This document shows, piece after piece, positions 51,957 through 58,890 of a DNA stretch of 64,000 bases. The position numbers were made by a program, and so were the translations under genes. The stretch comes from Microlunatus parietis (GTDB lineage Bacteria; Actinomycetota; Actinomycetes; Propionibacteriales; Propionibacteriaceae), in contig NZ_JACCBU010000001.1 of assembly GCF_013407955.1 (NCBI RefSeq), forward strand, positions 6,200,001-6,264,000. The letters are read 5' to 3'. The notes beneath the pieces were generated by a model that saw only the letters and a list, made by a program, of their open reading frames with translations, had not been told where the DNA came from and did no database searches. How positions within the stretch are numbered: the stretch's first letter is position 1; each line of letters starts with the position of its first letter.

Positions 51957-52629
51957 TCACCGAACGTGCCGGGCCACGGGCCGGCCCCAGCCGAGTTGCC
52001 CGATGACCCTGAACCTCAGCAGCCCGTCGACGGCGTGCCGGGACAGCAGGGAGCTGACCTCGGCGTCGAAGCCGTCGGGATCCGCCATCCGGTGGCGCGC
52101 GAGCCCGCTCCGCGAAGGGAGCGACTCGAGGTAGTCCGGGACGGTCTGGGTGGTCGGGACCGGCGCGGTCCGGAGGAAGCGGTCGGGCCGGTAGTAGCCC
52201 TCGTCCACGATCCGCGGGAACAGGCCGTAGCGGTGATCATCGTGGTTGCTGGAGTAGCGCACGATCAACCGGCCGAGTTCGTCGGACCAGGGCGTGTCGG
52301 ACTCGACCTGACTGACGATCGCCAGCTTTCCCTGTGGATGCAGGGAATCGGCGAATCGCGGCAGCACGGTGTCGAGGTCCATCCAATGCAGGCTCCCGGC
52401 GCAGACGACCAGCCGAGGACGGGTCGACCGCGTCGATCCGGTCCGCGTCAGCGGCCAGAGCGCGGGCGACGGCACCGGTGCCGCAGCCCGCGTCGAGAAC
52501 GGCCCGGCAGCCGTCCGGCAGGAGCCGGCGCAGCTGACCGAAGATCTCCTCCGGAATCGGCGGCCGGTGCCGATACGCCCGCACGACGCGCTCGTCGTGG
52601 AACTCCGCTCCGTCCGGACGGGCCGCCAT
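51957..52629 (-). pseudogene. class I SAM-dependent methyltransferase pseudogene
   Basis: The N-terminal piece (52629 to about 52425) has RVVRAYRHRPPIPEEIFGQL and the SAM motif AVLDAGCGTGAVARALA with the acidic IDAVDPS. The C-terminal piece (to 51957) is in another frame: RLVVCAGSLHWMDLDTVLPR, SLHPQGKLAIVSQVESDTPW and so on to VIGQLGWGRPVARHVR. Between VDPS and RLVVCAG about 40 residues normally present are missing and the frame changes, near 52420. Deletion plus frameshift indicates a real pseudogene. It overlaps the sortase stop by one base, so it was the last gene of that operon. Confidence 0.82.
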
Positions 52630-53381
52630 CAGCCGGCGAGCTGGGCGAACACCACGAAGTTGAGGTCCTGCTTGGAGCCGTCCGCGTTCAGGTAGCAGCC
52701 GACCAGCACCAGCCGGCCGGGGACGGACTCGTACACCTCGTCGGCTCGCTGGATCTCGTTCTTCGGATACATCTTGGTCGCCTGCACCCGGTACGTCAGC
52801 GTGCCGTTCTCGGTCCCCACCATGATCGACTGACCGAGTTCGACGTGCTGCAGCGGGTCGAAGACGCCGCCGCCGGCGCGGACCGTGTGGCCGAGCAGAT
52901 AGACCGTGTCGCCGGCGTCGGATCCGGGCCGGCCCCGCTCGGCCCAGCGGTAGACCCGCGACGTCTCCGGCGGCACCAGTTCGTTGGTCGCCGGGTCGGG
53001 CGAGATCGCGCCGCCGGAGTCGCCGGTGAGTACCTCCGGGATCTCCAGCCGGACCAGCTCGGACTCCGGCACCGAGCGGTCCGGGTCCGGCGGGCTGCTC
53101 GCTTCGCGGCGCGGCGGCAGGGAGCCTTCGCCGGAGGTCTTCGCGTACGGCCGCTCCGGGGCCTGCGTCGCCGGGCCGGACGACGTGGACTCGGGTGCCG
53201 GGCTACCGGGCGACCCGGTCGTGGCCGGCCCGTCGGGCGTCGCCGAAGAAGCGCCGCCAGCGGCCGAGGACGGGACCGGTGGCGGCCCGGCCGCCGGCGG
53301 TGTCCCGCAGCCCACGAGGAGCCCGGACACCGCCAGCGCTGCCGCACCGGCAACGAGGATCGATCGGAGCAGCCGGTGCAC
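52629..53381 (-). CDS. class F-like sortase
   Basis: A 250-residue cysteine transpeptidase that attaches surface proteins to the envelope. N-terminal hydrophobic segment with a lipobox-like LVGC (Cys25), then a Pro/Ser/Thr-rich linker (about 26-110), then the sortase barrel. Catalytic His165 in YLLGHTVRAGGGVFDPLQHV and Cys229 in GRLVLVGCYLNADG are present. The Arg expected after the Cys is not obvious: the region reads GSKQDLNFVVFAQL, so Lys237 may substitute or activity may be changed. It follows its probable substrate gene by two bases. Confidence 0.85.
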   Translation of the reverse strand: MHRLLRSILVAGAAALAVSGLLVGCGTPPAAGPPPVPSSAAGGASSATPDGPATTGSPGSPAPESTSSGPATQAPERPYAKTSGEGSLPPRREASSPPDPDRSVPESELVRLEIPEVLTGDSGGAISPDPATNELVPPETSRVYRWAERGRPGSDAGDTVYLLGHTVRAGGGVFDPLQHVELGQSIMVGTENGTLTYRVQATKMYPKNEIQRADEVYESVPGRLVLVGCYLNADGSKQDLNFVVFAQLAG

Positions 53382-53383
53382 GA

Positions 53384-54181
53384 TCAGTTGCGGCGGAGAC
53401 GCTTCAGCAGCAGGGTGATCCCGGTGCCGACGATTCCGGTTCCGACCACGCCGGCGCCGGCCAGCAGCGGCCAGGCCGGGCCGCCGTCGGTGCCGGTGCC
53501 GAAGCCCGGCCGCGGGACCGACGGGGTCGCCGTCGGGACGGGGGTTTCACTCGGTGCCGGGCTCTCGCTCGGCAGTTCCGACGGGGTCTCGGTCGGGACC
53601 GGCGGTTCGCTCGACGCGGGCGGTGTCGGCGTCTCGCTGGGCTCGCTCGGCTCTTCGCTCGGTTCGCTCGGCTCTTCGCTGGGCTTGCTCGGCTCTTCGC
53701 TCGGTTCGCTCGGCTCCTCGCTGGGCTCGCTCGGCTCCTCGCTGGGCTTGCTCGGCTCCTCGCTGGGTTCGCTCGGCGTATCGGACGGCGTCGGGGTCCC
53801 GGACGGGCCCGAGTCGGCGGCGCACAGGATCGCGTGCGAGATGTCCTTGCCGGTCGGGTGTTCGTAGGCAGTGCCCGAGACGGGATCCTTGATCTCGTGG
53901 TTCTCCTCGGCACCGGAGCCGGCCTTCAGGACCAGCAGGACCCAGGTGCCCTCCGGCACTTCGTACGGCGTCTTAACGGGCTCGTACTTCGTGCAGGTCG
54001 CGTTCTGGTAGCCGTTTTCCTCGAGCTGGTCCTCCCAGTACGACTCGTGGTTGGTGTTGTCCTTGCCGGTCTTGGTGTCGTCCGCGCTGGCGGCGAGCGT
54101 GGCCGTGGCCACAGTGCCGAGGGCGAGCGCGGCACCCGCGATGAGCAAGCCAGCAGTCTTCATTCGTGCGCCAATGCGCAT
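53384..54181 (-). CDS. Pro/Ser/Glu-repeat cell-surface protein, probable sortase substrate
   Basis: A 265-residue secreted protein. Sec signal about 1-31 (AGLLIAGAALALGTVATATL then ASA). A folded N-terminal domain (about 32-125; YWEDQLEENGYQNATCTKYE, GTWVLLVLKAGSG, ISHAILCAAD) has two cysteines. Heptad repeats PSEEPSE/PSEEPSK follow (about 135-180), then a Pro/Thr/Ser stalk. The end is a sorting-signal layout: PRPGFGTGTDGG, a hydrophobic helix (WPLLAGAGVVGTGIVGTGI), and KRLRRN. There is no LPxTG; GFGTG is the best candidate cleavage motif. ATG 54181 has GGGGAG upstream. Co-transcribed with the sortase. Confidence 0.85.
   Translation of the reverse strand: MRIGARMKTAGLLIAGAALALGTVATATLAASADDTKTGKDNTNHESYWEDQLEENGYQNATCTKYEPVKTPYEVPEGTWVLLVLKAGSGAEENHEIKDPVSGTAYEHPTGKDISHAILCAADSGPSGTPTPSDTPSEPSEEPSKPSEEPSEPSEEPSEPSEEPSKPSEEPSEPSEEPSEPSETPTPPASSEPPVPTETPSELPSESPAPSETPVPTATPSVPRPGFGTGTDGGPAWPLLAGAGVVGTGIVGTGITLLLKRLRRN
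53639..53775. repeat. coding tandem repeat, 21-bp units
   Basis: About six units of 21 bases (CTCGGCTCNTCGCTGGGNTTG-like on the plus strand) encode the heptads PSEEPSE/PSEEPSK. Units differ at a few synonymous or Glu/Lys positions. Such repeats can change length by slippage, altering the stalk of the surface protein. Confidence 0.85.
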
Positions 54182-54367
54182 CCTGCGTCTCCCCGAAATC
54201 CCAGGTCCGCCTCATCGATGAGGCGAACGAGCTGCTCGGGGACAGGTGGTCCGGACGGACCGGGACACTGATGCCGACACCCCCGAAATGTCACCATCCG
54301 CGGAGGACGTTATCGCATCGGGCCGACACTGGGTAGTAGGCGGGCCGGAAGTGTCCGGCACGGGAAG

Positions 54368-54373
54368 TACGCT
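54368..54373 (+). promoter_or_regulatory. -10 element of a leaderless promoter (GST gene)
   Basis: TACGCT seven bases before ATG 54381. Confidence 0.4.
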
Positions 54374-54380
54374 CGTGATC

Positions 54381-55418
54381 ATGAGCGACAACGACGCGCA
54401 GCCGGGCAGCTACGTCGAGGCCGGCGAGTTCAAGCGGGACACCAACTACATCACCACGCGGATCACCGCCGACGGCCGGGACGGCTATCCGGTCGAGGCG
54501 GGCCGCTACCGGCTGGTGGCGGCGCGGGCCTGTCCGTGGGCGAACCGGACCTTGATCGTGCGCCGGCTGCTCGGGCTGGAGGACGCGATCTCGCTCGGGT
54601 TGTGCGGACCGACTCATGATCAACGGAGTTGGACTTTTGATCTTGACCCGGGCGGGGTCGATCCGGTCCTCGGCTACGAACGGCTGCAGCAGGCCTACTT
54701 CGCCAGGATCCCCGACTACCCGCGCGGGATCACGGTGCCGGCGATCGTCGACGTACCGACGAAGGCCGTGGTGACCAACGACTACGCCCAGATCACGCTC
54801 GACTTCTCCACCGAGTGGACCGCGTTCCATCGCGACGGCGCGCCCGATCTCTATCCGGAGGACCGTCGGGACGAGATCGACGAGGTGGCCGAGTTGATCT
54901 TCCGCGACGTCAACAACGGGGTCTACCGGTGCGGCTTCGCCGGCTCGCAGGAGGCGTACGAGAGCGCGTACGACCGGCTGTTCGCGCGGCTGGACTGGCT
55001 CACCGGGCGGCTGCGCGGGCAGCGCTACCTGGTCGGCGACACGATCACCGAGGCCGACGTCCGGCTGTTCACCACCCTGGCCCGGTTCGACGCCGTCTAT
55101 CACGGCCACTTCAAGTGCAACCGGCACAAGCTGTCCGAACTGGACGTGCTGTGGGCCTACGCCCGGGACCTGTTCCACACCCCCGGCTTCGGCGACACCA
55201 CCGACTTCGTCCAGATCAAGCAGCACTACTACGTCGTGCACACCGACATCAATCCGACCAAGATCGTTCCGGCCGGCCCGGACCTGAGCAACTGGTGGGA
55301 ACCGCACCACCGGGAGCAGCTCGGCGGCCGACCGTTCGGCGACGGGACGCCACCGGGACCGCCGCGGCAGGCCGAGCAGGTGCCGGCCGAACACTGGCTG
55401 CCGCCGCAGGCTTCGTGA
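54381..55418 (+). CDS. Xi-class glutathione S-transferase / thiol-hydroquinone reductase-like
   Basis: A 345-residue enzyme of the glutathionyl-hydroquinone reductase group. The thioredoxin-like domain has the active Cys in AARACPWANRTLIVRRLLGL (Cys51). TVPAIVDVPTKAVVTNDYAQ gives the cis-Pro region. The helical domain includes YLVGDTITEADVRLFTTLAR and the family tail TDFVQIKQHYYVVHTDINP. Actinobacteria normally use mycothiol rather than glutathione, so the donor may be mycothiol (inference). ATG 54381 is inside TGATCATG and follows a leaderless -10. Confidence 0.9.
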   Translation: MSDNDAQPGSYVEAGEFKRDTNYITTRITADGRDGYPVEAGRYRLVAARACPWANRTLIVRRLLGLEDAISLGLCGPTHDQRSWTFDLDPGGVDPVLGYERLQQAYFARIPDYPRGITVPAIVDVPTKAVVTNDYAQITLDFSTEWTAFHRDGAPDLYPEDRRDEIDEVAELIFRDVNNGVYRCGFAGSQEAYESAYDRLFARLDWLTGRLRGQRYLVGDTITEADVRLFTTLARFDAVYHGHFKCNRHKLSELDVLWAYARDLFHTPGFGDTTDFVQIKQHYYVVHTDINPTKIVPAGPDLSNWWEPHHREQLGGRPFGDGTPPGPPRQAEQVPAEHWLPPQAS

Positions 55419-55473
55419 TCTTCGCCATTCTGATCTTGGGAATGCGCCGGCCGGGCCGCCGGTTGTCGTGATC

Positions 55474-56310
55474 ATGGTGAACGACGTACGCGGCGTGGGC
55501 GTCTGGCGCAGGTCCGGCCAGACCGGCCCGCAGCTGGCGAAGGAACTGGAGAACCTCGGCTACCGGTCGATCTGGCTCGGAGTGTCACCGGGCGACCTGG
55601 CCGAACCGGAGGAGCTGCTCGCCGCGACCGACCGGCTGGTGGTCGGGACCGGGATCGTCAACATGTGGGCCGACGAACCGGAGCCGGTGGCCGAGGCCTA
55701 CCACCGGGTCGCCGCACGGTTCCCGGGCCGGCTCGCGCTCGGGGTCGGGATCGGGCATCCGGAGGCGACCCGGGAGTACCGGAGTCCGTACGCGACGATC
55801 GTCGACTATCTGGACCGGCTGGCCGCAGCCGGCGTGCCGCAGCAGGACATCGTGCTGGCGGCGCTCGGGCCGAAGGTGCTCAAGCTCGCCGCCGAACGGA
55901 CCGCCGGCCCGCACCCGTACCTGGTGACGCCCGAGCACACCCGCCGCTCCCGCGACCTGATCGGCCCGGAGTCGCTGCTGGTGACCGAACAGAAGGCGGT
56001 GCTGGACACTGCGCGGGACCCGCGCGGGCTGGCCCGGGACGGTGTCGCCATGTATCTGCAACTGCGCAACTACGTCAGCAATCTGCTCACCCTCGGCTTC
56101 ACCGAGGAGGACATCGCCAAGGGCGGCAGCGACCGGCTGATCGACGCGCTGGCGCCGCAGGGCGACCCGGCCTCCGTTGCGGCCGCCCTGACCGCGCACC
56201 TGGACGCGGGCGCGAATCAGGTGGTGCTGCAGCTGCTCACCGAGGAAGGCGAGGACCCGCTGCCCGGCTATCGCGCGATCGCCGAGGCGCTCGAACTCAC
56301 CTCCGGCTGA
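55474..56310 (+). CDS. LLM class F420-dependent oxidoreductase
   Basis: A 278-residue flavin/F420-type TIM-barrel oxidoreductase, of the short TIGR03620-like group. N-terminal VRGVGVWRRSGQTGPQLAKE, LGYRSIWLGVSPGD, RLVVGTGIVNMWADEPEPVA, GRLALGVGIGHPEATREYRS, and PYLVTPEHTRRSRDLIGPE. ATG 55474 follows TGATC (GTGATCATGG); GTG 55468 is two codons earlier. It is followed directly by an amidohydrolase remnant. Substrate unknown; F420 is the usual cofactor for such actinobacterial enzymes. Confidence 0.9.
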   Translation: MVNDVRGVGVWRRSGQTGPQLAKELENLGYRSIWLGVSPGDLAEPEELLAATDRLVVGTGIVNMWADEPEPVAEAYHRVAARFPGRLALGVGIGHPEATREYRSPYATIVDYLDRLAAAGVPQQDIVLAALGPKVLKLAAERTAGPHPYLVTPEHTRRSRDLIGPESLLVTEQKAVLDTARDPRGLARDGVAMYLQLRNYVSNLLTLGFTEEDIAKGGSDRLIDALAPQGDPASVAAALTAHLDAGANQVVLQLLTEEGEDPLPGYRAIAEALELTSG

Positions 56311-56598
56311 GCCCGTCAGGTGGCGGGAGCTGGACTTCCTGGTCCGCTTCGGCGGCCTCAGTCACGCCGAGGCGTTGACCGCCGCGACCCGGACCAATGC
56401 GGCGATCCTCGGTCTCGACCACGTCACCGGGTCGATCGAGGCCGGGAAGTGCGCCGATCTCGTCGTCCTGGACGCCAATCCGCTGGACGGGTTCGGGCCT
56501 TCGTCGACCCGGTGATGGTCGTCGCCCGCGGCATGATCATCGACCGGCCCACCGTGACCCGCTTCGACGACATCGACGCTCTGCTCGACTCGATCTGA
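56311..56598 (+). pseudogene. C-terminal remnant of a metal-dependent amidohydrolase
   Basis: Directly after the LLM stop, one frame gives RELDFLVRFGGLSHAEALTA, ATRTNAAILGL and SIEAGKCADLVVLDANPLDG, the classic C-terminal signature of amidohydrolases. The frame then shifts near 56495 and continues as RAFVDPVMVVARGMIIDRPT to the stop at 56598. The metal-binding barrel is entirely missing. This is the decayed 3' end of a once complete gene. Confidence 0.8.
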
Positions 56599-56609
56599 GC
56601 CCTTCGGCG

Positions 56610-56924
56610 TCAGTCGTCGAGGTGGGCCCTGATCTCGGCCATGGTGTCGGTGAAGGCCCGTTCCAGGTCGATGTCGTACGCGTCGGCGAGGGTCAGCAGG
56701 CTCCACAGGCAGTCGGCGAGCTCGTGGGCGACCTTGGCGTCGAGGTCGGCGGTCGGTCGAACCCCGGCCTTGCCCTGGACCAGCTTGGCGAGATCGCCGA
56801 CGTCGCCGACGAAGCCGATCATGATCTCCTCGGTCGTCCAGCTGCGACCGTACCGGTCGGCCTCGACCTCGGCGTACCGAGCGCGCACGGCCCGGGCCTC
56901 CGCCCGGAGGGCTGCGAATTCCAT
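56610..56924 (-). CDS. MazG-like nucleotide pyrophosphohydrolase-type protein
   Basis: A 104-residue all-alpha NTP-pyrophosphohydrolase-like protein. The metal-binding helices are recognisable in TTEEIMIGFVGDVGDLAKLV (the E-x-x-E-x-x-x-D positions are partly changed to E-I-M-I-G) and AHELADCLWSLLTLADAYDI (E-x-x-D). ATG 56924 starts the conserved part; the frame upstream runs antisense into gdhA. It is likely a house-cleaning pyrophosphatase, or a variant with a weakened first metal motif. Confidence 0.78.
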   Translation of the reverse strand: MEFAALRAEARAVRARYAEVEADRYGRSWTTEEIMIGFVGDVGDLAKLVQGKAGVRPTADLDAKVAHELADCLWSLLTLADAYDIDLERAFTDTMAEIRAHLDD

Positions 56925-56974
56925 GCCCGCAGCCTGCCACCCGAGGTCGGCACGCGCCTCGGGCCCAGCTCGGG

Positions 56975-58321
56975 TCAGATCACGCCGAGGGCGAGGACGG
57001 CGTCGGCGACCTGGGTGAAGCCGGCGATGTTGGCGCCGGCCACGTAATCGCCCGGAGTTCCGTACTCGTCGGCCGTCTCCAGGCAGCGGTCGTGGATGGA
57101 GCGCATGATCTCGCCGAGTCGTTGCTCGGTGTAGTCGAAGCTCCACGAGTCGCGGGACGCGTTCTGCTGCATCTCCAGGGCGCTGGTGGCGACTCCGCCC
57201 GCGTTGGCCGCCTTGCCCGGCGCGAACCGTACCCCGGCGTCGACCAGCAACCGGATCGCCGCCGGCGTGGTCGGCATGTTGGCCCCCTCGGCCACGATCC
57301 GGCAGCCGTTCCGGATCAGCGCCTTGGCGTCGTCCTCGTCGAGCTCGTTCTGGGTGGCGCAGGGGAGGGCGATGTCGCAGGGCACGCTCCAGACCGTGCC
57401 GCCGGCGAGGTGCCGGGCGCCGTCGCGGGCCGCGGCATAGTCGCTGACCCGGCCGCGGTGGCCGTTCTTGATCTCCTTGAGCAGCTCGAGATCGAGCCCG
57501 GCCTCGTCGACCACGGCGCCGTCGGAGTCGGAGCAGGCGATCACCCGGCCGCCGAGCTGGTGGATCTTCTCGATCGCGTGCAGCGCCACGTTGCCGGAGC
57601 CGGAGATCACCACCCGCTTGCCGTCGAACGAGTCGCCGGCGGTGCGCAGGATCTCGTCGGCGAAGAACACGGTGCCGTAGCCGGTCGCCTCCGGCCGCAC
57701 CTGCGAGCCGCCCCAGGTGAGCCCCTTGCCGGTCAGCACGCCGGACTCGTAACGGTTGGTGATCCGCTTGTACTGGCCGAACAGGTAGCCGATCTCGCGG
57801 CCGCCGACGCCGATGTCGCCGGCCGGCACGTCGGTGTACTCGCCGATGTGCCGGTAGAGCTCGGTCATGAACGACTGGCAGAACCGCATCACCTCGGCGT
57901 CCGAGCGGCCCTTCGGGTCGAAGTCGGCGCCGCCCTTCGCGCCGCCGATCGGCAGCCCGGTCAGGGCGTTCTTGAAGATCTGCTCGAAGCCGAGGAACTT
58001 GACGATGCCCAGGTAGACGCTCGGATGGAACCGCAGCCCACCCTTGTACGGGCCGAGGGCCGAGTTGAACTCGACCCGGAAGCCGCGGTTCAGCTGGACC
58101 CGGCCGGCGTCGTCCTGCCACGGCACCCGGAAGATGATCTGCCGCTCCGGCTCACAGAGCCGCCGGATCACCTCCGCGTCGGCGTACTCCGGATGCTTGC
58201 GGACCACCGGGCCGAGGCTCTCCAGCACCTCGCGGGCGGCCTGGTGGAACTCGCGTTCACCGGGGTTGCGCGCGACCACCTCGTCGAGGATCGGGACCAG
58301 GGATTCGTCGAGTACGGGCAC
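56975..58321 (-). CDS. gdhA: NADP-specific glutamate dehydrogenase
   Basis: A 448-residue hexameric GDH of the NADP type: interconverts 2-oxoglutarate plus ammonia and glutamate. Substrate-binding GLRFHPSVYLGIVKFLGFEQ and the catalytic Lys in LPIGGAKGGADFDPKG; the Rossmann motif is VVISGSGNVALHAIEK. The C-terminal SFDYTEQRLGEIMRSIHDRC is typical of the family. ATG 58321. It lies eight bases after the GreA/GreB-type gene on the same strand, so the two may be co-transcribed. No TGATCA is found in this gene. Confidence 0.97.
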   Translation of the reverse strand: MPVLDESLVPILDEVVARNPGEREFHQAAREVLESLGPVVRKHPEYADAEVIRRLCEPERQIIFRVPWQDDAGRVQLNRGFRVEFNSALGPYKGGLRFHPSVYLGIVKFLGFEQIFKNALTGLPIGGAKGGADFDPKGRSDAEVMRFCQSFMTELYRHIGEYTDVPAGDIGVGGREIGYLFGQYKRITNRYESGVLTGKGLTWGGSQVRPEATGYGTVFFADEILRTAGDSFDGKRVVISGSGNVALHAIEKIHQLGGRVIACSDSDGAVVDEAGLDLELLKEIKNGHRGRVSDYAAARDGARHLAGGTVWSVPCDIALPCATQNELDEDDAKALIRNGCRIVAEGANMPTTPAAIRLLVDAGVRFAPGKAANAGGVATSALEMQQNASRDSWSFDYTEQRLGEIMRSIHDRCLETADEYGTPGDYVAGANIAGFTQVADAVLALGVI

Positions 58322-58329
58322 GATGTGCC

Positions 58330-58743
58330 TCAGCCGAACGGCGCGGCCGCGACGACGGTGGCCCGGATCGTCGCCCCGCTCGGCGCCGGGTAGCTGATCG
58401 TGTCGCCGACGTACCGGCCGACGATCGCCAGCCCGAGCGGCGAGCTGGGGGAGTAGACGTCCAGGTCGACGCTGGCATCGAGGGCCGCGAGCTCTCGGCT
58501 GCCGACCAGGAAGGTGGTCGGCTCGTCCTCGCCGTCGAACCGTACGGTCACGACCATGCCCGGCTCGACCAGGCCGTCGTCCGGCTTGGCCTCGGTCTCG
58601 GCCCGCCGGATCAACTCACGCAGCTCCAGGATCCGGGCCTGCTCGGCGTCGTCCGGGGTCCGGCCGGGCCGGGTCAGATCGGCCACCGTGGCCTCCAGCC
58701 GCTGCAGCGTGCGCGGCGTCATCCATACCGGTTCAGCGGTCAT
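58330..58743 (-). CDS. GreA/GreB family elongation factor-like protein
   Basis: A 137-residue protein. An N-terminal coiled coil (MTPRTLQRLEATVADLTRPG, AEQARILELRELIRRAETEA) is followed by the FKBP-like C-terminal domain (VEPGMVVTVRFDGEDEPTTF, LDVYSPSSPLGLAIVGRYVG, GDTISYPAPSGATIRATVV). Two tip acidic residues typical of GreA are not clearly present, so it may be a Gre-like RNA-polymerase binder rather than a cleavage factor. ATG 58743 with AAGGGAA upstream. Upstream of gdhA. Confidence 0.88.
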   Translation of the reverse strand: MTAEPVWMTPRTLQRLEATVADLTRPGRTPDDAEQARILELRELIRRAETEAKPDDGLVEPGMVVTVRFDGEDEPTTFLVGSRELAALDASVDLDVYSPSSPLGLAIVGRYVGDTISYPAPSGATIRATVVAAAPFG

Positions 58744-58844
58744 GCCGATCAGTTCCCTTCTGCGTTCCGGACGCGTCGGCGTCCGGCTAAAAACGTCCAG
58801 CTTACCGGCCGGCACCGGTACTCGGCCCGGGCCGGTAACGAGAA

Positions 58845-58877
58845 ACGCCCCCTCCGGCCGGCGGCCGGAGGGGGCGT
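58845..58877. terminator. strong bidirectional terminator after qcrB
   Basis: A perfect 15-bp stem, ACGCCCCCTCCGGCC at 58845-58859 and its inverse at 58863-58877, with a three-base loop. On the minus strand it follows the qcrB stop by 13 bases and is trailed by TTTCTCGTTA, so it ends the ctaE-qcrCAB operon. Confidence 0.85.
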
Positions 58878-58890
58878 CCCCTGTGACGGA

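Noticed and set aside
53639..53775. Tandem 21-bp repeats that could suggest a CRISPR or satellite
   Set aside because: Units are contiguous without spacers and encode Pro/Ser/Glu heptads in the surface protein frame.
57092..58393. A 433-codon plus-strand frame opposite gdhA
   Set aside because: Pure antisense of a well-conserved gene, without ribosome site or family motif.
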